DNA from: Pilatotrama ljubarskyi
Lineage: Eukaryota; Basidiomycota; Agaricomycetes; Polyporales; Polyporaceae
Direction of reading: 5' to 3'
Assembly (NCBI GenBank): GCA_022385805.1
Contig: MU277828.1
Location: forward strand, 1-22,906
Length of the DNA: 22,906 nucleotides
Shown: one piece after another, positions 11,058 to 20,652 of the stretch
Layout of the letters: each line of letters begins with the position of its first letter
Position numbering within the stretch: the first letter of the stretch is position 1
Position numbers and translations under genes: made by a program
Notes under the pieces: generated by a model
What the model was told of the DNA's origin: nothing
The model's database searches: none
What the model saw: the letters and a program-made list of their open reading frames with translations, nothing else

Positions 11058-11591
11058 GACCTCTGTGTCTTCGTGATAAGGCTCGTCCTAACTCCATGTA
11101 GGGCTGGATCGTGATGGCTTTCCTGATCGTATCCCTCATGACATAGCTAGCCTGCAGTGTATGCGCATCGACCGACCTTGTCACTCATTCTCTTGCCCTG
11201 AGTCCCAGATACATAGTAACTTTCAAGTTCCCGCTGAATTGGCCTACTCAAGCTCTCCTCACCCGCGGCGAACGCGGCGCCGTCGTGCGCTGCGTCGTGT
11301 CTATCCCGGAAGCGGCATCATGCCAGCATGCTCGTCATTGCTTGGATGCCTGTGTCACAACACGGGCGGGCCTTCAATGAGTACTATCTGCTGATGTACA
11401 CCATCACGTAGTTTAGCGGCCAAGGCTAGCCTCGGAAGTTCTCGCATTGTCAGTTGGAACAACTACGGAGCTCGAAACCAGACTGCTGTGGAGCCTAGTA
11501 CCTAGCAGCGTGCTTCCGTAAGTCTTCAGCTGCCGATCCGGACTCCCACGGTGGGGATTGCTCGCTATTGCAGGGATATTCTCCTGCGCCA
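11058..11591. other. Intergenic, no gene supported
   Basis: Downstream of the 7TM gene. The open frames here (plus 11161-11394, minus 11595-11413) are short, lack family features and have no consistent splice partners. No RNA gene or repeat seen. Confidence 0.4.
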
Positions 11592-12004
11592 TCACAGTCG
11601 TTCCTTATGCATCCACGGGACATCCCTCTGCCTCTGGAGAGAAGTCGTGCGAACGGCTTGCAATACTAGAGAGCGAACACCTAGTTCCGGTGAATACTCG
11701 CGGAACAATGTTCCGCTATGGCGCGAATGTGCATCCTGGAGATAGCGCGAGATCTCCGCCGTGTGGGGGGCGCAGTGGAAGGCCGAACAAGACCGAGCGC
11801 TCAAGCGCTCGCCGCGTTCATGTAGCGTTTGCGTGGTCACCGTGGCGTACGGTCTAAGGCCGGGTGACGAGCACTCCGTGGCGTCGTTAGCTGGAGGCAG
11901 AGGCATAGCAGACTCACCACAATCATGGTACTGTCGGGTTTCATCATCCCAACATGCCAATGCGTAGGCCCGAATGGTAGTAAGAGCGCAAGGTCATCAT
12001 GCAT
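11592..12004 (-). CDS. Weak two-exon candidate, unknown function
   Basis: Exon 1 at 12004-11918 starts MHDDLALLLPFGPTHWHVG and ends at a strong gtgagt donor. A 44-nt intron contains a ctaac branch-like site and ends at ggag. Exon 2 at 11873-11592 continues in frame to tga, giving 122 aa. A CT-rich tract on this strand at about 12110-12025 could be its promoter. Agreement of frame across one intron is expected by chance one time in three, and no domain is visible. It could be a fragment or spurious. Confidence 0.25.
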
Positions 12005-12192
12005 GCCGGTGATGATACTCTTGACGCGCCACCTGGTCAGGAGAGAAGGCGAGGGAGGACGGCTGCCAAGCACAGAGGGAGGAGGGCAGGAGGAAGCTAG
12101 AGCTGTCTAGATGTGATAGTAGATACAGCAATAGAAAGCCAAGCCAATAGCTCTCAACCGAGCGTAGCGAGACAGCGAGAGGGTGCGGGGAG

Positions 12193-12238
12193 CACAACTA
12201 CAACGACGACAACGACAACGCCGACCACGATGACGATA
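12193..12238 (+). repeat. Short (AC-N)n triplet-like repeat
   Basis: An imperfect run of aca/acg/acc triplets, starting acaactacaacgacgacaac. In one plus frame it reads as a Thr-rich stretch. It looks like a microsatellite; no gene model uses it. Confidence 0.6.
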
Positions 12239-13095
12239 GACGAGAGGGTGAGCGAGTCGTCGAGAGAAGGACTTGATGTGCGAAGTCCGGTTCAGGACTT
12301 TGGAGGGTAACACAAGCTGTAATCCTAGAACGCGAGCCTGAGTACAGGGCTTGTATACATATCGCGCGCGAGTCCTAGAGATCCCGCGTAGCTACATTAG
12401 TAGGAGGTCGGAGGAGAGAATCCCAAGGGCGGATGTTTAGTAGACCGTCGGGGCGGGCGAGCGCCGTGAGGAAACGCGATCACGTGTGCGACGCGCGCAC
12501 CACGTCCCGTTACCTTCCTCGCGCTTCCGCGCGTCGGTGCGCGCCCAGACTCACTGTACAGGCGACGCTACGCGGTGCTCCCCACAGCGGCTGAGTAAGT
12601 ACGGGGTAAAATTGATATTCTGCGAGCGGATATTCTGAGGGGAAGAAGCTATACGCGTAAGTGGTACAAGGCGAGGGCGAGAACACATACCGACCCCGCA
12701 ATCGCCGCCGCCTCAGACTCTACGAGTCCGTGAACCGCTCGGTGACGCGGGCTACCCATCCCCGGCTACAAGGGGGGCACCACCTGAAGTCACAAAGAAC
12801 CGTAGGGTAGGGGTTAAAAGGAGCGAGCTGATGAGGATTCGAGCCCCAGTGCCCTTCCACAAAATCTAGACGAGGACCACAGTGGTGTGCGCGTCTGCGT
12901 AGACGACGCGGTCTACCGGTCCAACTTCCGAAACAGGCACCAAGAACATTTTCTCCTCTCCAAGCCGCTAACGCGTCAAATGAAACTACATATTGTACCA
13001 CGACTCACAAGTACATGACCGTTTATCAGGATTCTACATTCCATCAGCACTTCGGGACATCAGGAAGACCAGATGATGTGAGGATTACCAGCCTT
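12239..13095. other. Intergenic between convergent core genes, no gene supported
   Basis: Contains a G-rich to CpG-rich stretch at about 12400-12560 with a CACGTG E-box at 12481-12486 inside an imperfect hairpin (to about 12505). Minus-strand open frames at 12701-12510 and 13001-12720 show no family features. This is the downstream side of the methyltransferase, so terminators for both core genes should lie in 11058-13095. I cannot place them. Confidence 0.35.
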
Positions 13096-14315
13096 TCAAA
13101 TGCGCTGCGCGTGAAATGCAGTATACGCCGTGACCAGTCCTCCAACAGTCGAGATATCTGCAATGAAACCGTCCACCAACTCCCTCACTATGGCCCCAGG
13201 GAGTAGTGACTGCAGGAAAGGCTTCAATGCGAGCGCATATGACCCCAGGACATCGCTGACTCGCGCCCCGGTGAGCCTGCAAAAGATGTCGGGATGCCAT
13301 TGGCCAACGGGATAGTGGGCGACGGTAGTCACGACTCGATCGAAGTCCGGGCACTGCAGTATCGCATCGGCGACCACTTGAGAGGGAGAGGCGCTGATAT
13401 CAGTGGGTCTGCCGAGGATGTCCCATAGGACCTCAAGGAAAGCGCAGGCACGAGGAGCTTTACGCGTCACGTCGGTGCCGTCGGCCATGGCGATGCTGCG
13501 GCTCCACTCGCAAGCCGAGAAAAGCCCCCCGGAACGAAGAATACGAGCCGCCTCTTCAACGACTTGGTGGTAAGCTGGCATCTAGGTACGTATATCGTTA
13601 GAGACGGCAGGCATCCGCATCACGTTTGGTGGCGAACCGCTATGCAGACAAGTCGGGCGTGCACGATGTCGAAAGATCCCCTCGTATACCGACTAGTGAC
13701 TTGGAGGTCGTGTACTTCGAAGGTTACGTTCGGGGGGGGAAATCGTGTCGCGATGGGCGCTAGAAGGGGTAGGTGAGGAGTGCGGCTGTGAAGGTGATTC
13801 GAACTACATACCTATGTCTACTCCGTAGAAGGAGACACTAGGGAAAAGTCGGGCCATATCTAGCACCCTTCCGGAAATGTTTTATTACACGCGCCATGAT
13901 GTCAATGAGACGGTTAACCTACCAGGATCCAGTTCCAGTGCCGAGATCTACCACCCGCAGCTCGGCGCCCTGTCGAAGGGCCTCTTGGATGTAGTTTGCG
14001 CAGGATGTCTCCGTGAGCGCACGCAGGAGAGAGTGCAATTCGTCCTGCCGCTGAGTAGTGACAAGTGTGAGCATAGGGCATACTCACGAGCCCAAAAAAG
14101 CCAGCGACACTTCGTCGGAGGGAAAACGGGGTAACAGGATGCCTCACCTCCTGCTCTGTGCCGTCGACCGGGAGAGGATATGTGGAGGCTGCATGGGCAG
14201 CAAACAGCCTATCCCCGCGCTCCCTAAAAAAGGTCGGAATCTCATCGTCAGGAATGGGGACGATATCGAGGTCTTCGGAGGGAGACTGGAGATCGTGATG
14301 AACTGATATGGCCAT
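13096..14315 (-). CDS. Class I SAM-dependent methyltransferase, LaeA/UMTA-like
   Basis: Predicted soluble methyltransferase that moves a methyl group from S-adenosylmethionine; substrate unknown. Five exons: 14315-14148, 14050-13923, 13867-13812, 13759-13638 and 13581-13096 (tga), all in phase, 319 aa. The order of landmarks is typical of fungal LaeA/UMTA-like enzymes: FFRERGDRLFAAHAASTYPLPVD near the start, motif I VVDLGTGTGSW at about 89-99, MARLFPSVSFYGVDIAPIAT with acidic D116, FEVHDLQ, SFDIVHARLVCIA, and ARILRSGGLFSACEW after the last intron, then a helical C-terminus. Introns are 97, 55, 52 and 56 nt; one donor (gttcgc) and one acceptor (gaag) are unusual. Relatives act in secondary metabolism or its regulation, but no biosynthetic neighbours are visible here. 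Convergent with the 7TM gene. Confidence 0.9.
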
Positions 14316-14334
14316 GAGATCAATGCCGATGGGT

Positions 14335-14406
14335 CAGACTGGGGGAAGAAACGGATGGGGATAACGGAGAGGGAACGAGGAGCAGGGAGCGATGACAGAT
14401 ATACCC
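14335..14406 (-). promoter_or_regulatory. Putative core promoter of the methyltransferase
   Basis: Read on the minus strand, a TATA-like gtatatc lies at about 14404-14398, some 85 bp upstream of the ATG. It is followed by a strongly pyrimidine-rich tract (ccctgctcctcgttccctct and on to tttcttccccc). This arrangement is typical of fungal core promoters. It lies in single-copy DNA, inside the right arm border. Confidence 0.45.
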
Positions 14407-14528
14407 CGCGCTCCGAACCCACGACCCGTACCGGGCAGCATGTGCATGTGCCGCGGGCAAATGTGGCCACCAAACCGGGCCTCGCGATCCTGATAAGATA
14501 TAGTCTGTTAGGACGAACATGGGACAGG

Positions 14529-16360
14529 TGCATGCGACGGCGGTTAGAAGCGAATTGAACAGGGGGGCCGCGCATGCTGCAAGGGGGAGCATTGGCCGGC
14601 TAGATTCCGCTATCGCACGAGCCCACCATGTCGTAACCGCACGATCGGAGGTATCAAGGCTAGCCGCCAATGGCAGCTGCGATTTCTCTGACAGCACTTT
14701 CACGGAGCGTGTCTGGAGCGAGTGCCTGTGACGAGTGTTTCACCGAGAAGCCAGAAGTTGTGCGCATCAGAATTCTGGGGACCCGCTTACCCGAGTGTCC
14801 GAGCTGGGATACAGATGAGTACACACGAGTGCGGGGTTGCTGACTGGTGTAATGCCAGGACACGTTGCGAAAATACCCAAAGACGCGAGACTTGGAAGAT
14901 GACTCGGCGTCCAAGGGTCTCAGAGGTGGCTCGCTAACGGGAGAGCCGGCTTCTCTGGAGGTCAGATAGAGCTAGCAAGAGCATATTTAAATGAGAGAGA
15001 CCTATTCACGGAAAAGAAGAGGCGGTGAGAGTGTCCGAGGTGCCAGTGCGCGTGCATTTACCATAATAGTCTGGCCACGGACCAAGCATTGGGACAAAGA
15101 AGGGACGATCGGGCGTCTAAGAGGATAGATAGTGATACGCGGTGTGTCACGGCGTCACAGACAAACCGTGCACACCAATGCACCACGCAGCCACCGCAAG
15201 GCGCCACGCGGATCAATTAGCCGGCGAAGGTTCGAACTTCAAGCTCAAGTTGAGGTTGGGAAATGATTAGAGGAGGACAGCATTCGCGATGCTGGCCCAG
15301 TCTTGAACGGATGGGATGTGCTGAGAACGCGAGCGGTCAACGCCAGAAGCAATCGAATCGGATACTCCCGGGGAGTCTTGGAGTAGTTAGTACAATACAT
15401 ACTAACGCTTCGAGAGGTCCAGCCGTGCACCTCGTCGTTGGCCACAGCGCGTAAAGATCCCGCTTGGTCGCGGCTTCGGGAGTTGCAGCGGTCAGTCTCG
15501 CCTGCGTCGGGATCGCATCTATACTCGCCCGTTCATTCTGAAGAATCGTCCGGCGAGAGCGATAACTAGTACTTGATGGATCTCGCCATATCCAACCGCA
15601 GCGTGCGAGGGACACAAGACGAGGTTCATGAAGGCAAGCAGTCTGAGCATGGCTCGAAACGGCCCTTCGAGCAATCGCGAGGCATATGCACTTTTTCATC
15701 GCCGCTTTCGAAGCGGTCAATGAGCGGGTAAGGGGTGTGCTGAGGATGTGCACATCCGTCAATCCACGGTTCTTGGACACGGACAAAGCATGCAGCGCAC
15801 TGTGCATGGATGTGCGGCGTCAATCATGTATGGTATCGCGCATGACATTGGAGGTCCGATCTCCTTGCTGTTGTGAAATGAGTGACGAAGGTAAGGGATG
15901 GGGTGAGCTTTCTGGGGATTCGAGGCATAGACGGACGCAACGTGTGTGTAGGAGAGCCTGGCTGGTCGTCAAAGCGTGAGCACGTTCTGGGGTCCCGCCG
16001 CTTGTTGTAACGGACGTCGCCGAGGCGGCGACTTGATGGAAGCTAAGCCGCAAAGTACATGAAAATATTCACTTAACATCGCGTTCACACGCAGACAGCC
16101 ACACCAACCCGTAAGCGTGCGTGATATTCCCAACTCAGCCCACCCCACCCCTGCTCCCCCAACCCAGTCCTCTCTCCGCGGTTGAACGGCCTCTTCGTCT
16201 TCGCGGCCTGATTTTGTCGTCAGGCAAAATAAGCCGTCCACCGTCTTTGTCTACCTGCTGCCGCCACAGGAGAACCCGCGTGCAAGATCCTCCAGCGCAC
16301 ATCACACTTCTCTCACTTCGCACCTCAGCATCCTCGCGCCGTTGCGTCCGGGGCCCTTCC
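14529..16360. other. Inner 1.8 kb of right arm, no gene supported
   Basis: Mirror of 6547-8378, holding the same isolated signals. The 51-codon frame is at plus 15576-15731, and the atttaaat palindrome at 14985-14992. Nothing in it matches a known RNA gene or a transposon terminus. Confidence 0.4.
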
Positions 16361-17716
16361 ATGCTTTCTCCCTTTCCGTTGAGACATCGCCAGGACCATT
16401 CTCTGCCAAGGATACCAGGGATCTGTTCACTAGAGCAGACGTCATCTCGCGTTTGGATTGCCTTCTCCGCACGACGCCGAGTCCCGGGAGATGTGTGCGA
16501 TCATGGCCCAGCTGGATCCCCTCAGCCATCTTCATACTGCCCCAGGTACGACGTCGCCGCATTCCTCCATTGACGTAGGAGCTAATTCTTAGCAGAAATC
16601 CTCGAAACGTAGCCAGGGGTCAGAGGTCACACTCGAAGCAGACGGTGGCCCCGGAACCCTTGCGGCCTACGTCGCACACGACCTAGTACTTCCATGAGAG
16701 CCGTACCAATGCAACGCGTCGTTCGGTGGAAAGGGCGGGCTTGAAGAGGACGGACTGGAGCGTACACGGAAGGAAGGTCCCTCGATACTTCCGCTGGTGC
16801 TGTATACCGAATCCGCAATCTCGCCTTGAAACTACCCACCTCTCAGTTATTGCTCACCGCCCGCGATTGGGCCCCGAAGTTCGAGGATCACCTCGAGAGG
16901 AACCCCGGTGCGCGACCTGATACGTTGCCTGTAGCACGTGGCGTCAAACTTGTGTACGATATAGACTGCACATACGACTCACTCGCTATGCCCCTCCCTC
17001 TCCGGACCGCTCCTGATCAAGTCCACCATCCCGATTGCTGGGCGCCGCTGCAGTACCTCGTCTCCCTGCCCCCTTTCACCGAACAGCTCACTCCATTGGT
17101 GGCATACTGAAGTTGTGAGCTGCGTCGGAGAATGCGTACCCTTCCAACATACGCTCGCCTCACATCACGTTTGTGTCGTTGGCACCGCAAGCATGCTAAC
17201 CTCGCGAAGGACGCGGCACTGTGTCGCGACGACGCGTTACAAACGTTCTACTATGGGTGCCGACCTCCCATCCTTCCGAGAAGCCAGACGGTCCATCCTT
17301 GAGCGCAAGAGGGACGATGATGGGGTTGCGCCTGCTGACGTGTTGGACTGGACCTGCCGTCGTGTCCTATCTCGCGATACTTGACGGAATGACTGCGGCA
17401 TCTGACAGCGTCTCCATGGGATGAGTACTGTACATGGGCCCGTCGCATGGGAGACAGACCTGGACAGGCCGACGTAGGCGGACGCGCGACGTATCGGTTC
17501 ACTGGCATCTTTCGCGGTGCCATTCAAAGCCCTCCACAACTTGACTCATTGCTGAGGATTTGGAGATTGAGGATGGCCAGCGCGAACCGCATGCACGCCG
17601 TGTATGAGTCAAGCATCAGGGTGCGGAAGGCGAGCAAGGGCGAGGGACTGGTCCCCTGGACGTTTTCAGGGATCTGTAAGCGCCACGGATTGGACAATAC
17701 TCACCTTATAGCCTAA
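16361..17716 (+). CDS. Candidate multi-exon gene B, unknown function, right copy (hand-built model)
   Basis: Mirror copy of 6546-5191: exons 16361-16377, 16439-16574, 16617-16685, 16734-16796, 16847-17098, 17131-17168, 17210-17358 and 17409-17716 (stop taa). The two longest exons, at 16847-17098 and 17409-17716, are the safest parts. The 50-nt introns at 16797-16846 and 17359-17408 have good acceptors (tctcag, ctgacag). The CT-rich stretch at about 16290-16360 lies directly upstream of the ATG. Confidence 0.4.
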
Positions 17717-17729
17717 ACTCAAGCTGCGA

Positions 17730-18370
17730 ATGTCGGACGAAGCCTCCGCAGCACAAGAAAAGGCCGTCTGCTGGCTGGTAGTCTGATAGTGACGACTCTC
17801 CGCATGTGTGCTGCACCATCTGTACGGCACGTTCACGCGCCATGAAACGCTCTGAGTGATTAGAAATCACGCTATCGTACAAAAGATGAAATAATCGGCA
17901 GACGAGCTCACCTGGAGACTGCGTGGTTCGTCAGTTTGTCGTTGCGCAACAGCTGCACCGTATGTCTACTCGAAAAGTCGCGCAAAGCGTAATTCGGGAC
18001 AAGGAGTTCCTCCTCCTGGAAGATCGGTATTCATCGTGTGTTGTGAACAGGTGATAGAAGGAAGGGATACCTTGCTGATTAACCGGCTTCGATGCAGCTC
18101 TCTGCCACTTCACACAAAGCGGCATGTGGGTAGAAGTGCGACTAGACATCGCAGAAGACTTGCATGGACACTGACGGAGAGGAGCTTGTACCTGCTTTGC
18201 TCCCTCCAATCGACCTCGGCGGTAAGGTGCCCTACGACGACTGCAGCCTCCGTGTGGGTTTGAGCCAGATATTCGTAGCAGCTTCGGATCTCACCGGCAG
18301 AACCTCTCTGCTACGTTTTGTAGCAGCTGGGACACGCCCAACTGTCGTAGTCAGGGAAAGAGCCCCGTAG
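17730..18370 (+). CDS. Weak candidate gene C, unknown function, right copy
   Basis: Mirror copy of 5177-4537. The main open blocks are 17962-18037 and about 18164-18370. The intron between them most plausibly ends at 18097 (tgattaac branch-like sequence, then gatgcag). No conserved domain is visible. Confidence 0.25.
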
Positions 18371-20605
18371 GGCGTTCCTGGAGACGCATCCCGCGAGGAA
18401 CTCGTACGCTGACCTTGCGAGGAGGCAGCCGCCTAGACGGCAGAAGAAGCACTGTTGTAAGAGGAGAATATTCCGTCAAGGAGTTCCTCGCATCAATTGC
18501 GATCATGAGCTCACCGCCATTCGCCCAGAAGTGAGACCCGAGTCATGAGTCTTCGATGTCGTCTGTTTAGAGGCGGCTGCATGCAGAATTGACGAACGCG
18601 ATAACGCAGACCAGGGCGGGAACATAGCGCAGCGACAACAAATGACCTTTGACCTGCCTGGTTCCACCTCGGCCACTGGAACACGGCTCAAATTCCTTAT
18701 TTCATTTGCGTCTACCCCTGCGAGTCGCCCCGGACCGACTTCTCCTGCTTGAAGAGGCACAGACACGACGAGCGATAGAGCGCGGATGAAGACGAGAGGA
18801 ATATGTGATACTCAGTGCGATGACGTACCTCAGCTGGCGCTCCCTTTATGGCGTTGTCTACAATCACGTCGCGCAGCATCCCCGCGACAGCCACTCTTCC
18901 GTCATCCGGTGTATATGAGGTTGCGGATCGATCGCTCGCAAGGAAGGTTTCTAACGAGGTGTTGCTCCCATGACCGCGGCGCTATGCCGTAGGTCAATCC
19001 GAGACAGCGCGGTATCCGTCCGCGCACTTAAGGATCGAAGGGCTCAGTGTATGATTGATGCCATTCGCTTCGAGATCGACGTACGCTGCGATGCCTCTTT
19101 GCGCTTTGCACGGGTGGGGTATTGTCCTGGTCGAAACTCGCTACTCGAGCGAAAGTCGTCCATTTCCTGATGGAGACGTACGTCATGGCCGTCGGGATGC
19201 CGCCAGTTCCGATTGAAGCGTCATTGGCTGGCCAAAGAGGCGAGGCGTCGGTATGTCAGACTAGGTGGTATTGCCCTTGGCTCAACGGTGTTGCACCGTG
19301 CGGATGCGGGCGCAGTCGCCTACGACGCAATCGGCTTATCTGATCTGTTAATCCCTGTGTCATCCTCTGGCAATAGCAATGAAAGGACACGTACTTTGCG
19401 CTATGCACCGAGGAGCAGTTCGGCAGAAGAGCCTGAGAGTCCCGGCCCCGGGCCCAGATTGATGATCTTGTCCTCCATCCGTCTCGATTCATCTCCTGAG
19501 GGCGCGGTCCGAAGTACCCAACCCAGCATCGGAGGCAAGTTGACGGGTGAGTGCGGAGCACACCGTGAATGTTGTTCCCGTCCGCGACGCCGTCTCCATG
19601 ATGGATCTCGGGACTCTCATTACCCGTCGTCGCGGAAACACAGCTTACATGCACAGCTCGGTTGCACGGCGAGACATGAAGCTTTGAAGACGCAGTGCGA
19701 GCTACTATTGTAAGTGCATTCTGGAGAATTCATCGGCGGGCACACCTGAAAGGTCATGGCCGCCGCTGATGGTGTTCAAGTTGTGCGAAGTACCACCACC
19801 GGCAGGTGCCGTCGTCGGCCCGGAAAGCAATCGACTCGAGCGTTCTATTGCTGGAATTAGCGCTCACTGACGTTGACTGCTGAAGCGCTGAATGTTGTAC
19901 TTCGACCGGTCGTGCGCTTTCACTGTACGCTCCTTACTGCGGGTATACGGTAAGTCTCGTATCTTGTCTCCCGTCAGACCACTCCATTCCGCGAGATCGA
20001 TGATAAATGTAGAGTTCTGACTCCAGTTCAGTTGAAACAGGATAACTCACTCGCCAACAGGAACGCAGTTCTCGACATACACCCACGCTGGGCTTTAGCG
20101 GCGCGACCGCCGCGAATTCGTCCCTCATCGCAACCGTAGCAAAATAGGGGGCTATCCCTGGCGAGCTATGACTCTAACTCAATGCAGGATTGCACTGATG
20201 GTAACGGCCCTCGGCTACAGCATCTATATCTATACGAGCTGAAGCGATCAGCCCCCTCCGTCCTCGCCGCATCCCCCATGATTGACAACCCAACCTTACG
20301 GGCGGGCGTGCGCACCGCGGTCAGCAAAGGTGCCTACGATCACATGAGCCAGCGATCGAGTGGTCAGAATGGTCGGCCTCGAGAGCATCAAACATGTCTT
20401 GTACAGTCTGATCGATGAAAATTCCCTCGTACACGATGGTTGGATGAGGAGGCGGGAGCCTATATGAGACGGCCCGGGGGCTCATTTGGCCCACTGTCAC
20501 CAGTAGCTTTGCTAGGTTGGCCTCTTTGCTCACACCAGCAACCTCTGACTATCCGGTGAGCCCGTCGCCTTGCTCATTTACGCCGTCCTGAGACTCAGGA
20601 GTCAT
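18311..20605 (-). CDS. Candidate multi-exon gene D, unknown function, right copy (hand-built model)
   Basis: Mirror copy of the model at 2302-4596; each exon maps to 22907 minus its coordinates (first exon 20605-20582, last 18451-18311). The opposite strand also has open frames here, for example 19213-19713. They are not joined by an equally consistent set of splice sites, and I take them as antisense shadows. If D is real, it sits beside the transposase in both arms and could be the second gene of the same transposon. That is inference from position only. Confidence 0.35.
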
Positions 20606-20652
20606 AGCGTCCGCTCGAGCTCTATCTGCCCGGGTGCGCGTCGCAGCGAAGA

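Noticed and set aside
11794..11811. Perfect 8-bp-stem hairpin cgagcgct-ca-agcgctcg
   Set aside because: It is GC-rich and has no T-run or other terminator or transposon context. Such a palindrome is common by chance in GC-rich DNA.
12780..12870. tRNA-like T-arm (ggattcgagcccc and its reverse complement)
   Set aside because: On the minus strand a 5-bp T-stem can be drawn, but position 54 is C, and there is no matching acceptor stem, D-arm or anticodon arm at the right spacing.
14320..14703. Minus-strand 127-codon frame crossing the right arm border, paired with plus 8204-8578
   Set aside because: The two frames share only the part inside the arms and diverge into unrelated sequence in the core. 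It is better read as a chance frame crossing the duplication border than as a gene.
19213..19713. 166-codon plus-strand frame (mirror of minus 3694-3194)
   Set aside because: It lies antisense to candidate D, has no plausible ATG start (begins at ttg) and no family features.
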